Below, in pieces: positions 50,801 through 58,920 of a stretch of DNA of 64,000 bases. The stretch spans positions 2,046,001 through 2,110,000 of the forward strand of contig CBDFNN010000004.1 of the NCBI GenBank assembly GCA_965250215.1. The letters run 5' to 3'. Each line of letters begins with the position of its first letter. The first letter of the stretch is position 1. A program made the translations under genes and the position numbers. The notes below the pieces were generated by a model, which was not told the DNA's origin, made no database searches, and saw only the letters and a program-made list of their open reading frames with translations. The DNA comes from CBDFNN01 sp965250215. GTDB lineage: Bacteria; Bacteroidota; Rhodothermia; Rhodothermales; DATKEJ01.

Positions 50801-53800
50801 CAAACTTCTAGATTTTGATAGGCGCTGGAGGTTCGAATTCCCATAGTGATAGTGGTCACTCCAGAGAGGGAAGGGTTTCCTTTGATTCTAAGTCGCGTGC
50901 CTGGTGGTGCGAATTCGTAGGCCTGACTGCTTGGATCAATGGGGAATATAATATCGGGTATGTGTCTTCCGAGAGATACAGAATCGTCCCTAACGGCCTT
51001 CAATTTATTGAACTCTGACAATTCTATGTTCATTGAATTGAGATCGATAAATCCACCGTTGCTTCCATCGAGACTCGATTGCCATACTTCGCTAGATTCA
51101 CCTTGTGGATCTGATAGCACTATTGGCTGCTCGTACTCGTAATAGTCTTGATCTTGGTTCAAGCCAAAACGGATAAAAATTCTGACATCTCCATCGTCTT
51201 TCAATGTTCGATCAATATCATGACCGTGCAAGAACATGCGCGCATTTGAGTATTTCAGAAGATCGATGCCTTGATTGAAAGGCTTAAATATGGCGTACTC
51301 GGAGCCCTCGATGGCGTCTTTCACAGTCATTACCAAAGCCTGCTCTTTGGCGTTTTTGGCTGTTCCGGTGGTACCGGATCGAATCTCGTCAATAACGGCA
51401 GTTGGAGGAATTTTGTAGGCATTCTGATTTTCCTCGGAGTTGACCGTTGAGACGGTAACATTCTCGCCAACAGTTGGCGTATCACCGACCGTAAATGATT
51501 TCTGCCACTGACTTCCAACTAGATCAAACTTCGCCACCCGCAACGTGATGGGTGCACTGTGGCCGGTCGTCCACATTCTGATTGATCGCATTTCTTGGAA
51601 ACTGCTGATACCACCAACGCTTCTGTGTGGCTCTTTTACTGGGATTCTAATCAAGTACCATTGCGAAGTCTCACCTAGTCTGTTCTGTCCGTCAATTCGT
51701 TGAATGACGACGTCCTCCTCTTCATCAGATAGTCGGTCAAGATCAGATATTCGAAGCGGGATCTCGTATTGGAAGTAGCGGTCATCCGAATCAAGCGTAG
51801 CATCACCATTTACGTCCTCAGTATCCGGAGAAGGAGTGTTGCCAGGCAGACTAGTATTTCCTCTTATTTCCCTGTTGGCTTCAAAGGAGTTCAGTTCATA
51901 GGCAGCAAATTGGCGAAGGAATCTTCGCTGGAAATATCCCTGTTCTTCTGTGGTGTAGAATCGAGTGTCATTGTAATAGCTGTCGTCGTTGAAACGAAAA
52001 TAGTCATCTCCAGAGATGTCCTGCTTGATACGATTGTACTGAGTCTCAGTAATAAGCCCGGTGTTTCTCGCATCTTCGACGGCCTGAGCAAATTCAGGGA
52101 AGGCTGTTTCTTCTGTAATTCCATAGTCAGCATATTGAGTAGATGAGGGAAATCCGTCCAATCCCTGGTCCTCAGTCCTCCCAGTTGTCTGATCGACCTC
52201 CATAATATCGTTCTGGATGCCGGTGGGGAATCTACTCCATTCATCACGTTCGATTGACGCGATATTTTCTAGAACAAGTCCATCTTCAGTGTTGAGCTTA
52301 TCGTTCGGAATAATGTCCTCCGAGATTGAACCAAGATCAATAAACAACTTGGCGTCGTCAGATTCCAGACGAGCTAGATCGGAAGGATGAACGGCCATGA
52401 TCATCTCGATGAACTCAACATTGTTTAGTTCGAAGTCTGTGTAACCTTCGGGAAGCGTTGTAACGATTCCGCCCCAAGTCTCCTCGGGTGAACTTACAAA
52501 GTCGTTAAAGTCCGTCGTATAGTTGTAAGGTCCTCTGTCCCTTGGATCAAAAAAGATGTCAAAGGTCGAGATAGGCTGTCCTTCTTCTTCCGGTAGAAGC
52601 TGCTTTCCTGGAAAGACCTCGGTCGGAAAAATAGGCCGAATGGCCGGATAGTTAGATGTATTGAAAGCGACGTCTCGTGCTATTCTTTCTTGTGCGTTTC
52701 GACCTCTTTCAGCCGTATACCACGCTAGGCCAGCTCTCCAATTCGTACGAACCGAATCCGATGCTAGTTGAATACCACCTCTATCAACAACCCCAATCGA
52801 GTCTGGAGCTGAGGAAAGTCGCCAGGCGTTTGCCTGGGCAAGAGGTGTCGAGATTCTAATCGCCTCGAAGGTATCTATAAATGATATTCCCTTCTCTTCA
52901 TCTGGTGAAAAGCTCAGGCCGTTGTTTTCGAGATTCTGTTGGGTCCTTCTGTAAGCCGAACTATTTGGGTGACCTGGTCTCAGCTGAGCAAACTCGCCTT
53001 TGAAATCGATTTGACTCTCTTCCCTCGTCTGCAGAAATGGAATGGCGTCAATAGCCCTCGTCAACCATCTAGGCCTGAAATTTACCGAGCCGTCTACGCC
53101 CCAAATGACGTTCGAAAGAGGTTCTTCTCCGAGCCTTGGCTTGTCTGAGATAGGCCTCTCTGACAGTCGCATGAGCGTTGATCCCAGTTTGATCTTATCA
53201 AGGAAGTTGTAATCAGCCCTAAGACCGAGGAGGGTCTTCTTTTGAATCGCAGTAACTTGACTTCTCTCGTAACCGATCCGGATATCTCGGCCAGCACTTA
53301 GATAGGCATCGTTGATAATGGTCACGGTTCCAGTGCCATAATCGACACTGAAGTCACTGCCCTCTGTCAAAGGACTTCCGTTAGCCGTGACCACGACAGA
53401 CCCTTGGACAACACCGAAGGCACCTAGGTTGTACACCGATTGAACCGCCCCCTGTGATTCACCTCGGATTCTATAGATGTCGTGCTCGGTATCTCTGACG
53501 GCAGTCGTCTTTTTTTCAGTGTATAGCTGAGTAAAGATGAAATCTTGATTGTCTGTAAAATCTGCTATTCGAGATCCGAATGGTTCGAGATATGGAAAAA
53601 TAAGAAGGTTGCTTTCGGGTCTGATGCCGTAGGTCGCAAAGTCGATTCTATTGTCAGATTGTCTCGTTCCATCTGATCTTAGCTGATCCAGACCCAGCAT
53701 TTGAAGGAGAGACTCTCTCGACGAGACGTCGTCTCGGGGTAGGCTCTTGGTTGCCAATTGACCTGGTCGCTCATAAAAGATATCGATTTCGAAATTTTCT

Positions 53801-55629
53801 TCGTCAATCCGGCCACCAGCAATTTTGTAGATGTTTCTCATCGTCAGGAGCCAGGTCGGGTCAGTAGTAATCTGATTGGCCCTTCGGAGCAGCTTTAGAA
53901 CCAGTCTGTTTGAGTTTATCTGCCCATCGGCACCTGAGCTGTTTGCAGCAAAGTCACCAATCTCATTTACTCTGTTGCTTCCATCTCTATAACGATAGGA
54001 GACTGCCAAGGCATCGTTCTCACTTAGCCTTGTGCGAAGCGAAAGATATCCGAGAGCCTCGTCAAACTCATAATCTCTTCCTTCCTCTAGGAGGACAAAT
54101 TCTCCTTCCTCGAATTCCGAAGTAGAAATTCCACGTGCGGCTAATAAATCATCAACAGCAGAATTACCATCTCGAAGTTCGTCAAGGAATGAATCATCGA
54201 AACAGTCTGCTCCTTCGGTCGGAGAGTTGGCGTTGTTGATGTCTAGCGTGCAATTGTCTCCTAAGGTCTCGCCAAGTCCGGCCAAAGCAATAATTCTTCG
54301 TTCATTGTCTTGCTCGGTCCGTCTTCTATTGAGCTTCCAAACCTCGATATCTGTAATCGGGTCGATCTCAACAATCACACCTCTTTCTGGTGCCGTGTTC
54401 AAGGCTGGTTCCCATCGATTTCTGAAGTAGTAACCAAGGAAGAAGTAGAGGTTGTCTTCGTAATCGGTCGGTCGAATCGCAAACTCGCTTTTTTGCGCGC
54501 CTCCGCTAACAGACAGCTCTTGACCCTGACCCTCCTCCTGCGAAACGACTGAGGTGAATTTTACTCCACCAAGTTGGAAGTCTGTTCGAATTCCGAAAAG
54601 ACTCTGTCCACTTTTGATTAAGGTAGAGGGTGTTTGTAAAAGAACGTTACCGGCTACAATTCCTTGGATGATTTCATCTTCATATCCGGTGTATTCCAGC
54701 TTGAGTCTGTTCTGGAAATCGAAAGTTCTCTCCGTGTCCCAATCAATTCCAAGTTCAAGTTTATCACCAATCGTTCCTGTTATTCCAAGTTTGATCGCTT
54801 GACCAAAATCAGGATCAAGTCGCCCTTTGCTTCCACTGACCGAGACGTTCCTGTCATCTTCCTCATAGGCAAAGCCTGTATCAATGTCGACCTGTCCACG
54901 TACTCGAATATCGACTTCGGGTTTTCCAAAAATCGTCGTGAAAGCGCTCTCGCGACCACCAGGCACTACAATATTTAGACCGAGACCTCGTCTACTTTGT
55001 TGACGTCGAGAATCTCTTTGGGACACAATTTGTCGGAAGCTGATATCAAGGTCTTCGCGCAGACGCTGAGCTTTGTAATACTCCTCGCCAACAAGAATTG
55101 GATATCGAACATCAATCGCTCCAGCCTTTTCTTTTGATCGATATCCCTGACCGGTGGAATCAAGTTCCGTCTCATGCTTCCAATAGGAGGTGTTCAGCTT
55201 CGGACTTAAGGGTCTTTTCCTTCGCTCAAATAGCCGAGCGATAGGAGGGTCCTTTCGGACCAAACCTCTTAAGTATTTCTCAACGAGAGGGGCGTAGAAG
55301 GTGTCTGCATTGACATCGTTCATACCGGCGAGTGATGAGTCACGTGCGATGTAACTGGAGTCAAAATATTTCGCAAGCCCAGGTAAGGTATCTCTAGTGA
55401 CCGGGGTCAGATATTTCACTAGACCCGGTAGCCTATCAAGAGGATTGAAGATTGCAACAGAATCTGTATCAGCCGCTGCGAGACTCAATCCGGGCGGGAC
55501 AACTCCATTTACTGGTACAGCAACTGAATCCGTATCTGCAGAAACTGTGGTTAGAATACCTAGCCCCAGGGAGTCAACTGAAAGCCCAGATAGATCCGTT
55601 TTGACCGAATCTGTGTCCGCCATGGCCAC
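47812..55629 (-). CDS. sprA: T9SS outer-membrane translocon SprA
   Basis: 2605 residues in this model, within the size range of SprA (Sov), the giant 36-strand beta-barrel of the type IX secretion system. It matches the family in GRESAFTTIFGKPEVDIRVR, GLNIVVPGG, the repeated YEDEIIQGIVAGNV-type barrel segments, RYRDGSNRVNEIGDF, and the C-terminal SprA region with NITYRPPENGF and GFNFKIQIS. The annotated GTG leaves no signal peptide. The frame stays open to 55767 and encodes a hydrophobic stretch (LFGLWIIVNSIF) without any ATG, so the true start is probably an unusual codon upstream. ADTDSV occurs three times near the N-terminus. About 2060-2145 is a highly charged Lys/Glu/Arg insert. Followed by lipB after 16 bases. 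Confidence 0.95.
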   Translation of the reverse strand: MAMADTDSVKTDLSGLSVDSLGLGILTTVSADTDSVAVPVNGVVPPGLSLAAADTDSVAIFNPLDRLPGLVKYLTPVTRDTLPGLAKYFDSSYIARDSSLAGMNDVNADTFYAPLVEKYLRGLVRKDPPIARLFERRKRPLSPKLNTSYWKHETELDSTGQGYRSKEKAGAIDVRYPILVGEEYYKAQRLREDLDISFRQIVSQRDSRRQQSRRGLGLNIVVPGGRESAFTTIFGKPEVDIRVRGQVDIDTGFAYEEDDRNVSVSGSKGRLDPDFGQAIKLGITGTIGDKLELGIDWDTERTFDFQNRLKLEYTGYEDEIIQGIVAGNVLLQTPSTLIKSGQSLFGIRTDFQLGGVKFTSVVSQEEGQGQELSVSGGAQKSEFAIRPTDYEDNLYFFLGYYFRNRWEPALNTAPERGVIVEIDPITDIEVWKLNRRRTEQDNERRIIALAGLGETLGDNCTLDINNANSPTEGADCFDDSFLDELRDGNSAVDDLLAARGISTSEFEEGEFVLLEEGRDYEFDEALGYLSLRTRLSENDALAVSYRYRDGSNRVNEIGDFAANSSGADGQINSNRLVLKLLRRANQITTDPTWLLTMRNIYKIAGGRIDEENFEIDIFYERPGQLATKSLPRDDVSSRESLLQMLGLDQLRSDGTRQSDNRIDFATYGIRPESNLLIFPYLEPFGSRIADFTDNQDFIFTQLYTEKKTTAVRDTEHDIYRIRGESQGAVQSVYNLGAFGVVQGSVVVTANGSPLTEGSDFSVDYGTGTVTIINDAYLSAGRDIRIGYERSQVTAIQKKTLLGLRADYNFLDKIKLGSTLMRLSERPISDKPRLGEEPLSNVIWGVDGSVNFRPRWLTRAIDAIPFLQTREESQIDFKGEFAQLRPGHPNSSAYRRTQQNLENNGLSFSPDEEKGISFIDTFEAIRISTPLAQANAWRLSSAPDSIGVVDRGGIQLASDSVRTNWRAGLAWYTAERGRNAQERIARDVAFNTSNYPAIRPIFPTEVFPGKQLLPEEEGQPISTFDIFFDPRDRGPYNYTTDFNDFVSSPEETWGGIVTTLPEGYTDFELNNVEFIEMIMAVHPSDLARLESDDAKLFIDLGSISEDIIPNDKLNTEDGLVLENIASIERDEWSRFPTGIQNDIMEVDQTTGRTEDQGLDGFPSSTQYADYGITEETAFPEFAQAVEDARNTGLITETQYNRIKQDISGDDYFRFNDDSYYNDTRFYTTEEQGYFQRRFLRQFAAYELNSFEANREIRGNTSLPGNTPSPDTEDVNGDATLDSDDRYFQYEIPLRISDLDRLSDEEEDVVIQRIDGQNRLGETSQWYLIRIPVKEPHRSVGGISSFQEMRSIRMWTTGHSAPITLRVAKFDLVGSQWQKSFTVGDTPTVGENVTVSTVNSEENQNAYKIPPTAVIDEIRSGTTGTAKNAKEQALVMTVKDAIEGSEYAIFKPFNQGIDLLKYSNARMFLHGHDIDRTLKDDGDVRIFIRFGLNQDQDYYEYEQPIVLSDPQGESSEVWQSSLDGSNGGFIDLNSMNIELSEFNKLKAVRDDSVSLGRHIPDIIFPIDPSSQAYEFAPPGTRLRIKGNPSLSGVTTITMGIRTSSAYQNLEVWFNELRVSGYDEENGNAALATASIKLADLGKIDANFQFRNEGFGELSSGLGDRENVNQKNWSINTSLNLHKFLPERYGWNIPISYTLRNGLSRPRYAPDKGDIRLQELLDAAPDQDKKEKILRTAETVSFDRSIRIPLSKKGSKNAIVRNTIDATQISFAHQKSESSSPNTEINDGRNWTANISYRLATRKPRTFRPLWFMDDVPYASFLGGLRMSYVPDNITAGASANRSFKQTRDRSVLVLKEDYTPSDSLLFAFENVDRYPLRETHSFGHKRNLSLTHKLFNFFQVGFDADVTQSLRDIAVDTTFFVISEDFASRRYDARQNVGQLIGPNGDFAGDSTAFQYTQLNLISPGSIIRNILSSGGSAGGIRTDRAGQRYSATITPRFSQYKKLSWFKPQPISYQSQFSWQAGPIGQEDFGNSVSNNMSIRGGLKIAPVEFWKNFDFYNRLEKADKDRVDQGRIDRAKKNQEKRTRKEERNKVKEERAKIKDRRKELEKEAEEGGLSLEELAEQKSIPIEELDPESIPMPVDTTGFSIPLPKISPIAIGRRIFLALTSSRDLSFTLSQNRGGSSSNIRGGYGFFRRRDEQGRLLQNPPLRYRLGLDRIIDPTPELRLIDAAQGIVVQDRLTSGRNFSARGDLNVTPTFKIDFDWKWSVSDTDNITYRPPENGFVPRNSQRSGKENATVWIFGGNYEELFKRQFAKFDGSEVLIDDDNAKLPLTNKSLVDDFTSVYVRGLGRGGNTGFLPGPVPNWSLSYTGLGSWPILRALAQSATVRHSYTATYDSGFKTNSGAGVDPDTGERLLNQRNVGGTEIISVVDSLEISDVRLNQKFQPAIGINVSWKGGLQTDFNWNKSKSLTLGTINSDLALQSLNEKSIKITFSKRGMRLRIPGLSRRKLNNTIRFTLTLSTNVSIRERFRLESDIESRLLDPGAALSSSLQKEERLKLEPRIAYTFSNRVTAAVFVEYDRLITEGSQTPNRTKINGGFNFKIQISN

Positions 55630-55767
55630 GATTCGTCTTTCGAATTCAGTTGGGCCGTCGTGCTGGTTCTCAGTGTCGGGGAAAATTGAGTTTACGATTA
55701 TCCAGAGACCAAAAAGTCCAGGCCAAACATAGGAAAGAAGAGATATGTTGAGGGAGGGGCTCAGTTG

Positions 55768-56178
55768 CTATCGACGGGATGTAAATCTCAGGAAAAAGCT
55801 TGCCGATTCGGCAGCTCAGAGCGCTTCAGCTCTATGGGTCTGAGACACATAGCTATTTTTGACTTGTTGCAGAATAGATAGCGCCCGTGTCCTTAATGGT
55901 TGGTTAGAGCAGTATCCCTAAATTTGTATCAACTAAGCCGTATAAGCTACCTCTTATCTTTACGATGGTTATCTCCCTCTAAGACGCTAACGAACACGGC
56001 CTCCGATTATTATTTTGTGCTCCGCTGAATGGTAAGAGGGCATTTTGACAAAAACCCTTTCCACGTCTCATTAAATGGGCTTGGGTCTACGCCATATTTA
56101 AGCCAATTGATTCCGAAGATTATGGTACAAATTAGGGAGTATGGGAGATGTGAAGGTCCGCGAGATTACCTGCGACTT
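55768..56178. other. Gene-free region between sprA and the ABC permease
   Basis: About 410 bases hold no convincing gene. The leftward sprA promoter and leader must lie here, because the permease upstream reads toward it with no clear terminator. On the plus strand TAAATTTG (near 55919) fits the Bacteroidota -7 element perfectly with a TTG 16 bases upstream, but no gene follows in that direction. A 71-codon plus-strand ORF at 56029-56244 runs into the permease gene and looks like a chance frame. Confidence 0.4.
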
Positions 56179-57837
56179 TTACAGGGAAGTGTATCGAATT
56201 CGGGAATTGAGCATTCTAGCCGCGACGGCGGAGAGACCCACTAATATCATAAGGAAGACACTGTAGGCAGCAGCTGCACCAAAGTCGTATAGACGCAAAT
56301 TGGATAGAATTTCGACGCTTATCGGCCTATTGTTGAAGACATAAAGCATGATACTTGATACAAATTCTCCAAGAGCTGTAACAAAGGTCAACAGAGTTCC
56401 TGCAATTATCCCTGGCGCGATAATCGGTAAGATGATGGCCCGCATTGTCCGAAAGTTTGCTGCGCCAAGATCTTTCGAGGCTTCTGTAATTCTATCGTCA
56501 AAGGTCTCTAGTGAGGCTATGGTCGCTCGGACCACCAAGGGAATATTCCGAATGAAATAAGCCAAGGGCAGTATCCAGATGCTGCCGACCAAAACCGATC
56601 CGAAGGAAAGTGGGCTCGGTTGGTTGAATGTGACAATCAGATTCAGGGCTATTACTGTTCCAGGTATCGCGAATGGTAGAATCGTCAGCAGGCGCAACAA
56701 CATCTTTCCTCTAATGGCGCTTTTGACTACTACGATTGACGCCAAGACTCCAAATAGAACATTTCCAAATGTAGCTAGGCCGGCCATCCACAGGCTATTT
56801 CTTATCGGGGCAAAGACGCTTGGGTCATTGAACAATTTGGTGAAATTCTCGATGGTGTAGACCTCTGGTAAAATCTGAAAAGTCCAGGATCCCTCCTTTG
56901 CAAAGGCAACAAGAACGACGGTCAAGACCGGAAGGAGAAGCACAACGAGAAGGGTAACAGATCCTCCCGCCCAAAGAACTTTTCCAAACATGCCATCAAT
57001 CTTCTTTGCGCGGCGTCCCACGCCTTTGCTTGAAGATTTTCTTATCTCGGAATTTTTCCACTCTAGGAGAAGAAGAAAAATTAAGCAGATGAAAGTGAGA
57101 ATCACCGATACCGATGCAGAGACTCCAAGATCTCCATTAAGCTTGTAGTTGTATATCTGAAGAGTGAGGAAATTCTCTGTTCCAGCGAATAAAAGTGGGG
57201 CCGTGAAACTCGCCATCGATATCATGAAAACAATGATACTCGAACTGGCGAGTGCCGGACGTAATTGAGGAAGCAAAACCTTGCAAAACGTTCTAAATCC
57301 CGAAGCGCCAAGATCGCTAGAAGCCTCAAGTGCACCGCTATCAATTTGATTAAGTGCAGCACTCACAAAGAGGTAGAAATAGACGTACATAGTATAGACA
57401 TGAACGAGCCATACAGCAGTCAGACCTTCAAAAGAAAAAGGGACTTCGCTCATCTCAAAAATGGCTTGAAGACCTCTAGGTATTATCCCACTTTCGCCAT
57501 AAAGGAAAAGAAAAGCCAGGACCCCAACAAGCGGTGGAAGTGCCATGGGTAGAACGGCGACTCCCATTAGAACTTTACGAAGTGGAAAGTCGACTCGATA
57601 AAAGAGATAAGCTAAGAAAGTCCCCACAAACCCTGCTCCAATGACAGAAAGAAGGGCTATCCAAGTTGAGTTGACAAGAGCTCTTATATTTGCAGAATCC
57701 CAGCCTTGAAAAAAGCTGGAAATGTTCTCGAGTCGAAGACCTAAAACCAAGGTCGTTAAGCTGGGGTAAACTAGGTAGGCAAGAAGTACTGATAAAACAG
57801 CACCTGCAATAATGTAGTTACTCCTCTTTTCAAGCAT
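56179..57837 (-). CDS. Two-domain ABC transporter permease, iron(III)/thiamine type (FbpB/ThiP-like)
   Basis: 552 residues with about twelve helices arranged as two BPD_transp_1 domains. Each contains an EAA loop: ALEASSDLGASGFRTFCKVL (about 175) and RITEASKDLGAANFRTMRAI (about 455). This double permease is typical of Fe(III) and thiamine importers. The cognate periplasmic binding protein and ATPase are absent from the window, so the substrate cannot be set from context. It starts 6 bases after recR and probably rides at the end of the dnaX-ybaB-recR transcript. Confidence 0.88.
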   Translation of the reverse strand: MLEKRSNYIIAGAVLSVLLAYLVYPSLTTLVLGLRLENISSFFQGWDSANIRALVNSTWIALLSVIGAGFVGTFLAYLFYRVDFPLRKVLMGVAVLPMALPPLVGVLAFLFLYGESGIIPRGLQAIFEMSEVPFSFEGLTAVWLVHVYTMYVYFYLFVSAALNQIDSGALEASSDLGASGFRTFCKVLLPQLRPALASSSIIVFMISMASFTAPLLFAGTENFLTLQIYNYKLNGDLGVSASVSVILTFICLIFLLLLEWKNSEIRKSSSKGVGRRAKKIDGMFGKVLWAGGSVTLLVVLLLPVLTVVLVAFAKEGSWTFQILPEVYTIENFTKLFNDPSVFAPIRNSLWMAGLATFGNVLFGVLASIVVVKSAIRGKMLLRLLTILPFAIPGTVIALNLIVTFNQPSPLSFGSVLVGSIWILPLAYFIRNIPLVVRATIASLETFDDRITEASKDLGAANFRTMRAIILPIIAPGIIAGTLLTFVTALGEFVSSIMLYVFNNRPISVEILSNLRLYDFGAAAAYSVFLMILVGLSAVAARMLNSRIRYTSL

Positions 57838-57843
57838 ATGACA

Positions 57844-58497
57844 TTAGTCTATGCTTCTCCTTCCAGCGAGGGCTCTTCCAAGCGTAGCTTCATCCGCAAA
57901 TTCCAAATCCCCTCCAACGGGAAGACCGCGGGCGATACGCGTAATCTTGATACCAAATGGGCTGAGAAGTCCAGCAATGTAATGAGAGGTCGTATCTCCC
58001 TCCAGATTTGGATTTAGAGCAAGGATAATTTCTTGGATCTGACCTTCATTGTCCTGCAAAGAACTGTCATCTGAGTTTTCGCTGTTCCAAACTTTAGATC
58101 TTGCACGTTTGATTAGCTCGGCTATTTTCAAATCGTCTGGGCCGATTCCGTCGAGAGGTGAAATGGCACCACCTAGAACATGGTATACACCTTTAAATTC
58201 ATTCGAACGTTCGATGGCCATGACATCCGACGGTTCTTCGACAACACAAATGAGTCCTTGATCTCGTTTAGTGGATATACAAATTGCGCAGGGACTTTCG
58301 TCCGTGACGTTCATGCATGTTTCGCATTCAATCACTTTATCTTTGACAGCAATCAAGGCTTTTGAAAGACCTTCTACCTCGGCTCTCGGCATCTTTAGAA
58401 CATAAGAAGCGAGTCTGCGGGCAGTCTTTCTTCCGATTGTAGGTAGGCGAGAAAACTCTTCGACTAGAGATTCGATCGCCTCGGATGTGACTAGCAT
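57844..58497 (-). CDS. recR: Recombination mediator RecR
   Basis: 217 residues, slightly longer than the usual ~200. It carries an HhH (FSRLPTIGRKTARRLASYVL), a Cys4 zinc finger (CETCMNVTDESPCAIC), a Toprim domain (GLICVVEEPSDVMAIERSNE, YHVLGGAISPLDGIGPDDL) and the C-terminal ARGLPVGGDLEFADEATLGR. It works with RecF/RecO to load RecA at gaps. About 12 extra residues sit in the Toprim region around NSENSDDSSLQDN. In operon with ybaB and dnaX. Confidence 0.96.
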   Translation of the reverse strand: MLVTSEAIESLVEEFSRLPTIGRKTARRLASYVLKMPRAEVEGLSKALIAVKDKVIECETCMNVTDESPCAICISTKRDQGLICVVEEPSDVMAIERSNEFKGVYHVLGGAISPLDGIGPDDLKIAELIKRARSKVWNSENSDDSSLQDNEGQIQEIILALNPNLEGDTTSHYIAGLLSPFGIKITRIARGLPVGGDLEFADEATLGRALAGRRSID

Positions 58498-58506
58498 TTA
58501 ATTAAT

Positions 58507-58839
58507 CTAGAGACCCATGGAGCCAAGATCCATTCCCGGAGGCATCATACCGCCGGCTATCTTTCCCATTTCCCCCTTCGCCATCACGGCGGCATCTTCG
58601 AGGGCCTTGTTTATCCCGGCGAGGATGAGATCCTCTAGGAGTTCTTTGTCATCGGCATCAATAACGCTTGGATCAATTTTGATAGAGCTGATTCGACCTG
58701 CACCATTTGCGGTGACTTCCACCATACCACCCCCTGCTTCTACCGTAACTGACTTTTTAGAGAGTTCCTCTTGAGTTTCAGCCATCTGCTTCTGCATTTC
58801 CATCATCTTGCCGAAGAGGTCGCCCATGTTAAGATCCAT
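58507..58839 (-). CDS. ybaB: YbaB/EbfC nucleoid-associated protein
   Basis: 110 residues: GDLFGKMMEMQKQMAETQEE, VTVEAGGGMVEVTANGAG, ISSIKIDPSVID, and a Gly/Met-rich tail (GGMMPPGMDLGSMGL). It is a dimeric DNA-binding protein that almost always lies between dnaX and recR, as here. ATG start. Confidence 0.94.
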   Translation of the reverse strand: MDLNMGDLFGKMMEMQKQMAETQEELSKKSVTVEAGGGMVEVTANGAGRISSIKIDPSVIDADDKELLEDLILAGINKALEDAAVMAKGEMGKIAGGMMPPGMDLGSMGL

Positions 58840-58920
58840 TTGGGTATTGGTTAAGGTTGAGAGCTAGTTCGTAGTTGAGATTATTGTCTGGCGGAATTCG
58901 CTAGCCTAGGTCTCAGCTTC

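Noticed and set aside
47812..55629. Many antisense ORFs opposite sprA
   Set aside because: None has a domain or start signal; they are expected by chance across an 8-kb gene.
56029..56244. 71-codon plus-strand ORF between sprA and the permease
   Set aside because: It overlaps the conserved 3' end of the permease, and its composition is not protein-like.
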